Assembly (NCBI GenBank): GCA_032690845.1
Contig: CM064420.1
Coordinates: 64,034,707-64,098,706, forward strand
Direction: 5' to 3'
Length of the DNA: 64,000 nucleotides
Origin: Eleusine coracana subsp. coracana
Lineage: Eukaryota > Streptophyta > Magnoliopsida > Poales > Poaceae
The position numbers were made by a program, and so were the translations under genes. This document shows positions 1 through 13,000 of the stretch, piece after piece. Numbering within the stretch: the first letter of the stretch is position 1; every line of letters starts with the position of its first letter. Under the pieces are notes generated by a model, which ran no database searches, was not told where the DNA came from, and worked only from the letters and a program-made list of their open reading frames with translations.

Positions 1-1382
1 TTGGCCGCCAGCCCACCCACGGGGATGGTGCCGGACATGGCAGCAGCGGAGGTGGCGGCGGCGGACACCACGGAGGAGGACGAGCGCTTGTTCTTGCGGG
101 AGCCGCCGCCCACGGGGACGTTGCGGAGCGAGCCGCCCTCGGTCCAGTAGCGGCGGCACGTCTTACAGAAGTAGCGCGGCTGCTGCAGGCTGTAGTTGTT
201 GTAGTAGCAGAACTTGGTGTTGGTGGAGTTGCACCGCGGGCAGTTGAGCGCCTTCTCCTTCTGTGGCCTTGCACGCCGCTCCGTGCCAGCCCCTGCGGCG
301 GCGCCAGGAGCGCCAGCACCAGGCGCTGCCGGAGCTGGTGCCGGAGCGCCGGCCCTCTGGGCGCCAGCAGCTTGAGCTGAGGGCGGCGCGGCAGGAGCCT
401 GATTCTGATTCTGGTTAGGATTTGGGTTTCCAGCCATGAGCATCTCCTCCATGGGCTTCACTAGCCCTAGCCCCTGGTGACGGACACATATTGCGAATCA
501 TAAGAAAAGCATCAACAATGTAACAAGGTACTATAACTAAGCACTACAAAGCAAGAACATGTATGTAGCACGGAAGCAAGAAGAGATATGAGGGGGAATA
601 AGGTGTGAGGATTCTTATGGTGCAACAAAAAACCAAGCAAATGGATACAAAGTGAAAAAAAAGAGAAGGGGGAAAAGGCAAACAAAAGGTGAAAAAAAGG
701 AAGGAAAAAAGATGAGAGAGAGAAACACACCACCGCAGAACTCAACTTTGGTTGTGCTCTTGTAGGGTTGTGTTTGTGGCGTAGCACTGCTACTTACTCC
801 ATCACCCGAGACATGGCTGCTCCTTTTGATGCAAGGTGTGGGAGAGAGAGAGAGAGAAGGGAAAGGGGAGGAGGTAAAGCTATATGAGAAAAAGAGAGAT
901 AAAAAGGATGAGAGCTTGGAAAGGGAGGATAAGAAAGAAAGCCGGAAAAGAAAGGCGGTTGTGCCTGTGCTCCTTTCAAGGATTAAAGGGGGAGACAAGG
1001 CAGAATTAAAGGCCCTCAGCTCCAAGCCAATGGAGAAGAGAGGGCACGCACACAGAGAGAAGATGACGATACATGCATAGATCTACACAAAGAATTAAAA
1101 GGCTGGCCATGGCGGCATCCAAGAACAACAAAGCCGCCTAGATCATCATATCCACATATAAGTAAGCAAAGCTCCGAGACCAAGGCAGGCCAAAGAAGAA
1201 GAACCGACGGAGAACAAGACACACCAAGATCCAGAGAGAGAGGAACAGAAGCCAACACCGGCAGCGGCAGGTGAGAGATCTCGCATGCATGGACCCCGAT
1301 GCATGTCGCAGCTACCACTACTGATTCGATCGAGATGGTTGTATGTAGATTAGTTTACCTGATGCCAGTGCGCCGCATCCAT
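1..1382 (-). CDS. Dof zinc-finger transcription factor (5' part, truncated by window edge)
   Basis: Nuclear DNA-binding protein of the plant-specific Dof family, which binds AAAG cores. Exon 1 (1359-1382) encodes only eight residues, MDAAHWHQ, and ends CAG|GTAAAC. Exon 2 (1-473) starts after TCACCAG with GLGLVKPMEEM and runs off the left edge. The intron is 474-1358. A low-complexity Asn/Gln/Pro/Ala stretch comes next, followed by the Dof domain at about residues 84-138. It has the CPRC pair at 231-242, the NNYSLQQPRYFC core and the CRRYWTEGGSLRNVPVGGG signature, giving the single C2-C2 zinc finger. A basic Lys/Arg and Ser/Ala-rich stretch follows. The tiny first exon is typical of a group of grass Dof genes. 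About 165 residues are visible and the C-terminus is missing. The family call is very sure; I do not assign a member. Confidence 0.95.
474..1358 (-). other. Dof gene intron with GA/CT-rich tracts
   Basis: 885-bp intron separating the eight-residue first exon from the Dof exon, with GT donor and AG acceptor on the minus strand. It is rich in purine runs on the plus strand, including a (GA)n tract near 843-861. I see no gene in it. The apparent reading frames here are low-complexity Ser/Phe/Leu runs caused by that composition. Confidence 0.8.
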
Positions 1383-1900
1383 GCATGCAAGGATCCCAAT
1401 CGCGTCTCCTCCCTTGCGTTTTTGTGCTTCGAACAGGACGGAGAGCTCAAGAGGAGGAACTGCTAGTAGAGGTGTCGTCTCGAGCAGATAGACGGCTAGG
1501 GAGAGAGAGAGAGGAATGTCCCGAGGATGGTCTTTGTGGAATTGCTTCCCCTCGCCTCCCCCTCTCTCTCCTCTCCCTTCATATGTCATGAGATAGTGGA
1601 TTCTTTTCTTAATATTTTTATGCCGCTAGCTAGAGAGAGAGAGATGAGAGGTGGAAGAGTAGGAAAATTGCCAGTTCCGAAATGTGTCGAAATTCGTCCA
1701 TGTAGGCTTCCTCTTGGGCCGTCTGGAGAGGAACCAGAACCAGTCGGTGAGAGGAGTCAACCGAGGCGCAGCCCTGATGAGAATGATGTGATGGTCCGTG
1801 GGGCCACGCACGTGCGCAGGCCGCCTTGCCACGTGCGAGCAACTAACCGGCGTGTTTTTAGCGCTTAACAGTAGTATGGGCTATGTAGATGCTCAGTGAT
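1383..1900 (-). promoter_or_regulatory. Dof gene leader and promoter region
   Basis: Leader and upstream DNA of the Dof gene, rich in (GA)n tracts (about 1500-1515 and 1630-1645). An AT-rich TATA-like stretch lies at about 1606-1621 on the minus strand. An ATG at 1589-1587 is in frame with the chosen start and has no stop between, so a 69-codon N-terminal extension is formally possible. I prefer the ATG at 1382 because MDAAHWHQ followed by GLGLVKPMEEM is a family-typical N-terminus. Confidence 0.5.
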
Positions 1901-3697
1901 ATCATGAATTGAAGAATGTACGAGCACTGTTTTGTTAGTCTGTACTATGCTTACTAAACTCCAATTTAACCAACCCAATTTTATTTAATTAATCTTAGAA
2001 CCACTGGTCCAAAATTCATCAAATTTCATCGCATTTCTTCCACACACTATATCATGGAAAACTCCCTTATACGAATGGAACCTAAATATCATAATATCCT
2101 TATCGAAGTCAAAATGTTTTCAATTTAGAAGAATAAAGATTGACGCCATAATGGCGGTGTTTAAAGAAGTATCTTCTTACACGCCTTAAACATTTGATGT
2201 GTGAAATTAAGCTTATTTTCCCTTCATGCTCATACAAAGTAGAAAAAAATTATTTTCTTTTCTTTTTTTTGCACGAGAATCTCTATAAACACTCCTTGTC
2301 CATGCCTAACTTTATAGCGAGTAAAGAAAACTTGGAGTGTGGTAAAGTTGGATTTGACATAAATGTTACACCATATATGGACACAAAAACTTTCAATGCA
2401 AACCTCGTCACGGAGCATTCAGTTACGGCCGGTCGTGTTTTTGGTCGAAGCAGCTTGTACACTCCAATTGTGATCCGTAGTTCGTTGTCAGTCAACTTGA
2501 AATTCTTGCTGAACCACGAAGGGACGATGCCTACTTGATTTGGCCGACCGTGCGAGTGACACACTAGGGACCTATGTGGTGGTGGCTTGCATGTTACGTG
2601 CAGCACAGACGCCACGTACACAAGATTTGGGTACCATCGGTTTGTTGAAGGTTGGGTGGAAATGGAACCGGCGCGGACATGTCAGAGGAACGTGTTGCGG
2701 TGTCAGTGGCATGTACAGGGGGGGGGGGGGGGCGCAACAGAGCATGTGGTCTGCGGACGAGGGTGGAAGGGCGCGGTCAAAAATTTTTGGTCGATGATGT
2801 TTTCTTCAAGTTTTGGCAACTTGGTTTCCCAAAAAAAAAAAAAAGTTTTGGCAAGTTAAACAATCGTGTTGATGGGCTACGGTCAAGTACGTCCATGGCG
2901 TACGAGTCTGCTGTACACACGGCTTTATTTGGGGCTTGGCAAGCCGTGTTCACATCCCGACATGCGCGGCTGGTCTTGAGGTTTCCGCGACGCGCTGACC
3001 ACGATTCTTCCCCGGCGGGTCAGCAGCGGGCGACACCAACCAACCATCAGCGGAGGAGGTGGAGAGGGGAGAAATCGCACTCGATCCGGGGAATGCATGC
3101 CATTGCCGGGCCCCGACAAGCGCAAAAAGCGAGCGCGCACGCCTACGGCCTGCGTGGCCACCCACACGGGCCCCGCCGGGTAGTGCGCGCGGATGAGGTG
3201 GGAACTGCTCCTCCTCCTTGGTCCTACTGCTGCTCCGCACGAAAACCGCCCGGCTCAATCAGCAGCCGTTCCCTTCCTTCCCGCCGAACCAGGCAGCGAG
3301 CATAGTATTGTCGGGGCCCGGCTGCCAACGGCGATCGACGATGCATCATCCATGGATCGATCATGCTATGCATCAGGTGAAAATTCCTTGCCCGTGTCCC
3401 CATTCACCTATATACATGGAGTACACTACCTTTATTATTTGCAGCAGAGAGGCTCTTCGATGGCGCTGGCCACTTGCTTCCGAAAGCGCTCGCTTGCGTT
3501 CCAGTACTACTCGTGCCGCCTGCCTACAGTAGCAACTCATAGGAGGATCGGAAATGGAAAAGACGAGATCGAGGAGCGGGGTAAAGACACGAAAAGAGGC
3601 CGATCAAGCTTTGTTAGATCCTTTTGGTTTTATCGCCTTTCCGCTGTCTTTTCTGAGTTCGATGTTATGCATGAGTCCCGCCCGCCCGGGGCCTTTC

Positions 3698-3728
<31 letters not shown>

Positions 3729-5976
3729 TGGTTTGTCAGTCCCAGAATGCGCCGATCAAAAACAAACGAAAAATAAAGCGGTAAATTAGTTGGGCGCCCG
3801 GACAAAGTACGAGGCCATGCATGCATGATGATTTCCATAGTTAATCTACTAACCCCTTTGCTTTACTGAAAAGCCACAGGAAGGAACCGCGCGCTCGCTT
3901 TTAATTATCTGGAGAATGATCGTCGCAAGTTCTTTCTTTCCTCCATCCAGTCATCCAGATGGATCGACCGACTCAACTGCTGAGTAGTAGTGCACCATAA
4001 TAATATAGTACTAGTATGCATGAGCGCAGTCGCAAAGGTGGCGACTGGTGTGAAGCGAATAAAGCTGCCGGCGATTACGCGGTTGCTTTAGGCTCGGGGA
4101 CGGACCCGTTCATCGGATAAGCTACAATTAACCCGGCCGCTCGCTCCTTAATGATGACCTTAGCCTGCGCCGTTTAATTTATTTACATTTGTTAGGTCCA
4201 TCGTTACTTTTTGCTGCGTCTTCCTCTCCAAGCGTGACCATTGTGCGCAAAAGAATTTCCCCGGATACATACGTCGTCTTCTCGATCTTGATATTCGAGA
4301 ACGGGAATAATCATCGCTCCCCCCCCCCCCCCCCCCCCCGCATTTGTTATGAGTTTCTTGACTGCGCAAGTCGCACCGCAAGATTTGCGCGGCGATCTCC
4401 TCGGTCGCGCAACAAGTCACTCGGCATCAGGGCCATCATTGCGTCGCGTTGGTGGCGAGGACGACTCTGAAAACGCACGACCTGCCGTTTGCGTGGTTCT
4501 GGTGAGAGCACACGGCACGGGCAGCAAGTAGCCAACAGCAACCGACAATGTTCCAGTAAAACTTTCTCGACCACCAACGCCAATTGTACAGTGATGAGGT
4601 CTTTGCTTGTCGAGGCGTACACCTGCCCGAGAGACTACTGTAGTTTTACGACCGGGCAGGCACGCACCAGATCGAAGAGCGGAGAGATGATCCAGATTCG
4701 AGGAGGCGACACCGCCTGCAAGTTTTGGATGACGCCGCGCGCGCATTTCCGGCAAGGGGAAAGCACGGCATGCACTGACTCCCACCATGCCGGTGCCGGG
4801 GCAGAGAGGGACGAGGCCTATCTTTACGAATTCAATGGCGAAAAGGCTTTTGCTTTTTCTTGCCAGTACGGGTGGAGCGTTGATAGGACGGCTCTTCCTT
4901 TCCACGCGAGTAGTAGTAGGTCCAGTAGCTAGCTAGCGTCGGCCTTCCCCTGCCGGCTATCATCGCGCGCCGCGACCCAACGATCGGTGGTGGGCTGTGT
5001 ATTAGTATAGGCGTGTCGCCTGTGGCAGCGGCGTGGAGTGCTTAGCTCCGATGATTCTCCGCCGCTCAGTGGAGCGCAGTGCATGCGTGCCACTGTACGT
5101 TGCGGTTTTCAGGCGCGCGTGCATGTGACGCCGCATACTTTTGTGGTGCGGCAGGAGTACTAGGCAGTACAAGCAATCGCTAGACGGAGAGGCCTAGTAT
5201 CGTCTGTCGGATCAGGTTGGTCCATCTCCATATGACTCCATCGATTGGAAAGAACAAATCATCTAACCTGATCCATCAGGTTGCAATGTACTGCATCATC
5301 AAGAATAATGTACTGGTACGTGATATGGACCATATGGTTGAGCTAACCTCCGTGACCTGTGATTCAATACACAAGGAAACAACAGTAGTACAAGTCATCT
5401 CTTTTATTGCAAACAAAAAGAAAAAGAAAAAAAAAACTAATGCAACTGTCTAAATTATTGTCACCGTCCGCAGCAATCAAGCAACAGCTAGGATGGATGG
5501 TTTCCCCTTTAGGGCAGCAAGCAGCCGCCTTAATCTCACGTCAGTGAATTCATCCATGGCGCTTTCCGCAACAAGGGAATCCGGTGGTTTTGCCATATCC
5601 GGTGTTTGTTTCGGAGCGCCAAATCTTCTCATGACTTGAACTTGCGGTTTTGTAGCCTAGTGCAGCATGCCCAACAGCCGCAAGTCAACCTATTTGCAGG
5701 AATTTTTTCTCTAGGGACGACGTGTGGGTGGCTTGTGTGTGTGTGCTTTGTTAGGTCGGGAGAAGAGATAGATGGGGTTAGTGGAATGGACCACAGGACC
5801 AGGTAAGCTGCGTGTGGCCACCGACCCTTTCCGTAAAGGTAAACTCATACAAGCGCATAGATTTTCACTTGGTCGGTGCTCATGTCCGTATAATTCTGGC
5901 CTGTTTGGCAGCACTATGTCGTGTTTTACATCGACCTCTGAACACAAAGCAGCAAAACACTTGTTTTCTTTTGGAA
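1901..5976. other. Intergenic DNA, no gene recognised
   Basis: About 4 kb without a supportable gene. Its two GC-rich patches (about 2900-3330 and 4300-5180) give long but unconvincing frames on both strands. Homopolymer tracts stand out: 15 G at 2718-2732, 12 A near 2830, a T run at about 3712-3729 and 21 C at 4319-4339. I see no domain, splice structure or repeat family in it. Confidence 0.6.
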
Positions 5977-6213
5977 TAATTGCAAAACAAGTCTTATTCT
6001 CAAAATGGTTCTCTTTTTTCAAGTTTGCAAAACCGATTCACTTTTTTTTTTGCAAAACCAGTCCTTTTTTTTTTTTGCAAAACCGGTCCACTTTTTTGAA
6101 AAACAGGGCCTAGGTGCGGCTTCAGATTCAAAAAAGTGAACCGAATTTGCAAAATTGAAAAAATGAATCATTTTCAGAATTAAGATCCAAAATATGACCT
6201 GTTTTGCAATTGC
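5977..6213. repeat. Fold-back repeat with internal tandem units
   Basis: The left arm (about 5977-6060) begins AATTGCAAAACAAGTC. The right arm (about 6130-6213) reads in reverse as CAATTGCAAAACAGGTC, and the similarity continues inward for roughly 80 bp. Between the arms, about 6025-6095, a unit of about 26 bp (TTTGCAAAACC, then a variable GATTC/AGTCC/GGTCC block, then a T run) is repeated three times. There is no coding content. It looks like a non-autonomous DNA-transposon derivative or a fold-back element; I could not define target duplications. Confidence 0.6.
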
Positions 6214-6229
6214 CCCTTTTCTTTTCTGG

Positions 6230-9200
6230 TAAAACACCTTGAACGCGCTAAATTGTACGTAGATTTGCTGTGGATAGACGTACGTTCCCAAGATCCACAG
6301 TTTGGTGTAAAAAAGAGAGAGAAGGAAAAAAAAATAACGACTTAGAGCAGGAGGGGTAAAAGACGACGTGCCGTGCCGGCGATATTGACAACGCATGCAG
6401 TTAGTACGTGTTTAGGTTTTACCCGGCGTTGGCGGTGACAATTTTTTCACCGCGGTAGACGGGCCCGGCGAAGAAATCTAGGGGGCCCAGGTGTTGTCTA
6501 ATCCCGTGGCACCTCGACGTGGGCTGCACGCTTCCCCTCTCACTCTCTCTGCTGTAGTGGATTCTCGCATCACTCCGAATCCCACCACCTTTCTTTCATT
6601 TCGCCTCAGGCGGCAGGCCAACTGCCACTTTCACCTCATTTTATATTAGCCAGTGATCAGCGCTCACCACCTCTCTTTGCTCCTCCATGTACATCAATCA
6701 GTGTACAGATGTACAGTTGTATATAGCACACGAGCACTTCAGTTTCTTCATGGGATGTTGCCATTGTCAGGTTCCTCTTCGTTTTCTTCTTCCTTGCTCT
6801 CTGGAGTTGTCTCTTGCTGTTTGGGACCTTGCAAGGTGCTGATGGCCAGGGAAAGTTTAGATGCAAGTTGGAGAATGAGAGGACCAGCGAGAGGACAAGA
6901 GTGGTTCGTTTTGTCGTAGCTGGGAAAATAGTGGTTGGTCAAACTTGATCATCAGGCGGGGAAGTCAAGCAGGTCCTAACGGAATCTACCATTTTCCACC
7001 AGAGTTACTACTCGGTTCATCTTTGAAAAAATTGGATGGTATGAGTTTGATAGGAACAAACTAGAGGCCGCGCCGGAGTCGGATCGAATCTCAACTCTCC
7101 AATGGATGGCTAGAACAAAGTCATCCAGAGGTCAAAGGTGTACTCAAGCGAAACAAGCAGAGATGGACGGTCATCCATGACTGAAAATATGCAGGGAGTC
7201 ACTTCGAGTAGAACATGTCAATCTGGATTCCAGATGAACATTGACAGCCCAGGCCATACTGTTCTCACCGTGCCAATAAATCAGAGAGAAGGTGACCAGC
7301 AAAAAGCTCCGGCAGCAGAACCGAGCAGATACATCCACAGCTTCCAGGGGTATTTGCTTCCGAAATGTGACAGAAAGTGAAACAAAAAACGCCTAAGAGA
7401 TGCGTTTTAAAGCATGTGTCCTTTTCTTTCTTGAGAACATATCTAAACTCTGAGAAAACATACCATATCTGAAGCTAAAGCGCAACGTGACACCAAATCT
7501 TTTTGCAACTGACGGTAGTACGGACACAGGTACCATAAATCTCTTTTACTTTCGCAGGAGGAAAAGCTTCCGTGTGGTTGCTAGGGAAGAAATTATTTTG
7601 GTGGTTTGAGCAAAAGTTCGTCTAGCATCATGTTACTTTGCTTTATGGTCCCTCTTCCTTTGCAACTCCCTGATCTTTTGAGTTTTGAGAGAACGCAATT
7701 TGGCGTCACACATTCCACTTGGAAAGGTAGAGAGAACCGGTTTGATGACCAAAGCTTAGCTAGCTGAGTAGCTTGGCTTCAAGATACGTTACGCTGCATT
7801 TGGTCGGGACAAAAAGGGTTTAGACAGAAGTTTCATAAATTAGTACTTTCTCTGGATTTTAATTGTTGACCATGTTTATTTTTTTAGTTATATTTGTTCA
7901 TTTGTCTTATTTAAAATAATTATGTAAATATAAAAAATATAAAATAGGTTAAATTTTTTACTGATAAAACAAATTATAATGATATATTTGATAATATTTA
8001 ATTTTTTAAAAATGTGACGAATAATCAAACGTAACTAAAAAAAGTTAACTATGTCAACAATTTTAACCCAGAAAGGAGTAGAATAAAATCTTCAGTTCTA
8101 TTTCAAGAGTTGGATATTTGCTACGTGAATATTTGAAAAAAAAATAATTCAACTAAACTTCTGATTCAAATATTGATCGATCTATCCTATCCAATTAGAC
8201 CCCACAAGGAGGATTCAAATATCGATCGATCTATCCTATCCAGATTTTTTACGAGCCTATTAACGTGCTGTACTAACATTTTCTTCGTGAGAATACAATT
8301 TCTGAATTCAGTACATCAGGCATATTCGTTAATAGCGTTTCACATATGTAATTATAAAAAATATGGAAGATTCACTACTTGCACCAACGAAATACAGACA
8401 AGTAGATGTCCATGAATTTTTCTCGCTATATGAAAGTAGGCAACTTCCTTTGGATTCCTTACCAAAAGTTAAGCCACTCGGTTAAAAAAAAAAAGTTAAG
8501 CCACTCCCATATTTTATAATCTTACCGTTGTTATGGTGGCAAGACATTTGCTTGAATTGAGCCTCCTATACTGAGCGCTGTCCCAAGTTCCAACACGAGT
8601 CTTGGACTGTCACCTTCATCTCCTCCTCAGTCCTCACCATCTCCACTTTCTGTTATTTTATAGTTAAAATTAACATCAGACGAATGACACGCCGTGGCGC
8701 CAGGTCAAATCAAATCACATTCGCGTATCTGCCTCACCTAACACGCATAACCATTGGCATAATCCATCATTACATGCACTAATTAGCTCTGGTACTACTA
8801 GCATATATGAACAGGCATCTCAGGTTCTCTGCAATGGGCAGCAGCTAGTAGCTTCTGTTTGCTTTGGATGCAGTTATACCAACTTGAGATTTGACACACG
8901 CATACTGAAAGACAACACATGTACTCTAGCGCATTATTCTGTAGAAATAACACATATGATCTTATTACAACAATCAAACCCTTGTAATGAAGTTATTGGA
9001 AAGTACTACTTGTCACGAACACGGGAGGAAGCTGTCACGCTATTTGTCCATTTATTATTCAAGACCATTCTTTTTTCTGGAGTTGTTGATGATGGACAAA
9101 ATGCTAACTTCTCGTGTTTACAAAGACGCAGCCAAAGAAGAAAAAACCAAAAGAAGTGTCACTGTCCATGGCTTTTGTACAGCAACCCAATCTCAGTGGA

Positions 9201-10005
9201 GGGTAGGCCCATCCAGGAGGCAGCTACCTAGCTAGTCTAATCCATCCAGCCTCAAATGATCTACAATAATACACAATAAATTAAGCACATTTAAATAATT
9301 TACACACGCCAACCTCGCATAAGGCACAGACGTACACTAAAAGCATGCGCACTTGGTCGATCAGGTCTGCAACCAGTACTGGAGTGATTTGCGATTACCC
9401 TTTTTTGAGTAAAAAAAAGGACAGTATTTGAATTTTGTAGTACACGAGAACAGTGAGGACTAGTATGCTGTTGTTGTCTTACTTCCACAGCGTGCAAAGC
9501 GAAGCATGACTTCAAGAGGTCAAGGTTGATGTTGACATGATTTTTAGTAGGTTGGAGACGAAGAAGACTCCATTCAAATGAACACAGCTCGATCGAAAAC
9601 CTCAAAACCTCCAAGGCTCCAACACCAAATGCGGTAGGGGGCCATGCCCGCGTGCATGCTTTCCACCAGACGACAGACCACGCGTCCTGGCTCAAGTCAA
9701 AGGCCTTAATGGATGTAATTGCAAGCCGTTCAGATCCAATCTGTCGAGCTAGCTCGGGCCCCTATTTTAACAGTGGATACTGGCATACGGTTATACTTAG
9801 CTTTATTTGTTCGTCAAGAATGAAAAATATTATTTTTTGAAAAAATAGAAACACCCACGTTCATCTATCTACCTACAGATAATTTTTGCAGTAAAAAACA
9901 CCTTCAAGTGACACATAGTTTTCATGTCTTGCTGACAACTTTAATCGACTAATGTGTTTCTTGTTTGGTTTTCAACGTAAGTTTTGAATGCTTCATCTTA
10001 GTATA
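6230..10005. other. Intergenic DNA, no gene recognised (apart from one MITE)
   Basis: No conserved protein or RNA gene is recognised. A short direct repeat containing ATCGATCTATCCTATCC occurs at about 8175-8195 and 8221-8241. The only mobile element I can bound is the Stowaway-like MITE at 7846-8078. Confidence 0.55.
7846..8078. mobile_element. Stowaway-like MITE (Tc1/mariner group)
   Basis: A 233-bp AT-rich element flanked by TA on both sides. Its inverted ends are CTTTCTCTGGATTTTAATTG on the left and, read in reverse, CTCCTTTCTGGGTTAAAATTG on the right, both followed by TTGAC. The interior is AT-rich and non-coding. Size, TA target duplication and the CTCC-like end fit Stowaway MITEs. Confidence 0.75.
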
Positions 10006-10013
10006 ATTACTAT
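10006..10013. repeat. 8-bp target-site duplication, left
   Basis: ATTACTAT directly before the hAT left end. It is identical to 14517-14524 directly after the right end. Confidence 0.95.
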
Positions 10014-13000
10014 CAAGGATTAAAAAACTGTTAGAAACCGGCCGAAAACTGCGGTTTTCGACAAAACCGGACCGGTCCGGTTTCACCGGACAACCGGTTT
10101 TCGGCCGGTCAAAATTTAAATTTTTGAAAATTTGAAAAATTTTGTATAAAAAATATGATAAAAAACTAGATGAAAATCTATGAATTATGGTGAAATAATA
10201 TTATGAAATTAAGCAAGTTTGATTGGGTCAAAAAATGTAGAAAGTTAAAATAAAAAAGACAAATATAAAAAGGAAGAAAACCCACCTTATCCTCTTCTCC
10301 CCCACTCCCCACGGCCGAATCTTGCTTCCTCCTCGCATCCGGCGACACACCCACTCCAAAATCGCCTCGAAATCCTCGGCTTCTCGTGCTCCCCTGCTCC
10401 AAATTGACATCGACCGAAGACCGAGCACCAGAGCCGACCCAGATCCCCGGCTAGCCGAGCGGTTTGGGCGGCTTTCCGAGGGTTCATGCGGCTAGCCGAT
10501 GCTGGCAGCTGGGCGGCGCTCGCTGGGCGGTCGCGCGCTCGGCTAGCCGGAGCTAGCTGCCGGCTAGCCACTCCGGTTTAGCGGTTTTCGATGCGCTAGC
10601 TCGGCTAGCCGGTCCAGGTATTATTTCTGTTTTCTGTTTTTTCTTTATTTAATTTATTAACAAGTGTATGTGGCAAGATTATTTGGGAACATTTGGGTGA
10701 TTGGAAAATGCACATTGCTTCTTTATGCAGAGGAGGATGGGTGATCATAGTCAAAGCGATATTGTTTGGGAACATGGTGAGAACATATATCCAGGCTTTG
10801 CATGCAAGTATTGCAAGACACGGAAGAAGGGGGTGGTGCCACTCGATTCAAGCAACATTTGGCAGGACGTGGAAGCAATATTGTGTCTTGCACTCTTGTT
10901 CTGGTGGATGTTCGTGATTATTTCCATCGTGAGTTGGATAGAACTGCTGATAAGAGGAAGAGCAGGTAACAAGAGAGGTTGAGAAGAGAGAAAATTGCCA
11001 CCGAAGGAAATGTGGACGATGAGGATGATGAGGAGTTACAGCGTGTCTTGCATGAGTCACGGGATGAGGTGGCATATACGAGGCGAGTATATGAGCAAGG
11101 TGGGCAATACGAGCACGGTGGTGGATCGTCTTAACCTGGGGGCAGTGAAGGTGGTGGATTAATGGGGATGTTGAAGAGGTTCGTCTCTTGAAAAGGAAAA
11201 AGAGAAAAGGTGCAAACAAGGATTGACACTGGACCATGGACAGCGAAGAGTAAACTCGCAAGACGGACAATTGGAAAGGCTTGGTCTAAATGGTTTCTAG
11301 CAGAAGCCATTCCTGATAAAAAGGCTAATAGTCCTTATTTCACTAGCGCTGTGAAGGAGACAGAAAGATGGGGTAAGTTTATTTCATTGTTTTATAACTT
11401 ACCATTCAGTTTCTGACATATGAGATCTTATAAGTTTATTCCATTGTTTTGTAACTTATCATTCAGTTTCAAATTTGCAGGTGAGGACATCCCCAGTCCA
11501 ATGGGTAGAGAGATAGATGGTACATATTTAGATGCAAATAAGAAAGACATCAAAAAGCAGTTTGCAAAGTTTAAGTTAGATTGGCCTACGCATGGTAGTA
11601 CTATAATGTGTGATTTTTGAACGGGACCAACAGGGATGAGTGTCATCAACTTCATGGTATATTGTAATGGAATTATGTTTTTCCACAAGTCAATTAATGT
11701 CACTAGTCATAGCCAAGATGCAAACTTCATTTACACGGTATGTCTATAATATTATAACTTTATACTGATGGTAGATGATATTAATCGATATTGTTATTTA
11801 TAGGAAATTAGCAAAGTGGTGAAAGAGCTAGGGTCAGAACATATTGTGCAGATAATAACTGATAATGGAGCAAACTATAAAAAGGCTTGCAAGATGATAT
11901 TTCACAAGTATCGGATTGTGTGGCAGCCATGTGTGGCTCACACTATCAATTTGATGCTGAAGTCCATTGGGGAGTTTCTAGAGCACAAAGCTATGATCGA
12001 GGCTGCTCGAAGAATATGTCGGTGGCTTTACAACCACAACAAGTTGCATGCTATGATGCGAGCAGCTATTGTAGGTGAGTTAGTGAGATGGAATGCTACA
12101 CAATTTGGCACGAATTATATGTTTCTAGAGAGCATGCTTCGTAGAAGAGATAAATTCATGGCATGGGTGGCATCTCCATCATTTTTGGAGAGTCGTTTCA
12201 GCAATATGGATGAGGGAAGGTATGCTCATTCTTGTTTGTACAGCTTGTCATGGTGGGAGAGCATGAGTCATGTGGTCAATGCAGTACAACCATTGTATGC
12301 ATTTCTTCGATTTGCCGACTAGGATAAGATCCCCAACTTGAGTGAAGTTCTTTTAAGATTCAATATGCTACGTAGTGAATATGAGAGCCTATTTCATAAT
12401 GATAGACTTGAGTTTGATCGTTACATGATGGTTATAAATCCAAGAATGGGTGGCATGGCAAGTGACACTTATATTAATGTAGGTAATATTTATTTTATTA
12501 TTACAGACATCTAATTGGTGAACATTGCTCTTACAGTTATCATTTTTTTGTAACAGCTGCGGGGTTGCACCCAAGAACTCATTATGCTTATGGCACTACG
12601 AATAACGTCCTTCATGATCTTCGATCAGCATTTGAGACAATGACTGACACAAACACGTGTGTAGCAGTACTCCAAGAAGCTGGAAATTATAGACGTAAGA
12701 GTGGTTCCTTTTCCACTGAATTGGCTCAAAAGATGGCATATGACAGTAATACTTCTCCTGGTATGTTCCGTGGTGATACTTGTGTTTCTTTCTAAGTCAC
12801 GTTTCTTTCTAAGTTATACCTACTTTTTCTCATACTCTCTTTTTTTTTACATTTTATGATACAACGTAATGGTGGGTTATGTTCGGTGGTGACACTCCAC
12901 ATCTTCAAAAGCTTGCACTACGCCTTGTGTCCCAATGTTGTTCGTTAAGCGGATGTGAACGTAATTGGAGTATATTTGCATTAGTTCACATAAAGGTGTG

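Noticed and set aside
615..1025. Long open frames rich in Ser, Phe and Leu within the Dof intron
   Set aside because: They arise from CT-rich low-complexity DNA inside a well-supported intron and resemble no protein.
2652..3305. A 217-codon plus-strand frame
   Set aside because: It runs through a 15-G tract and a 12-A tract, has overlapping frames on both strands and no domain; it is composition-driven.
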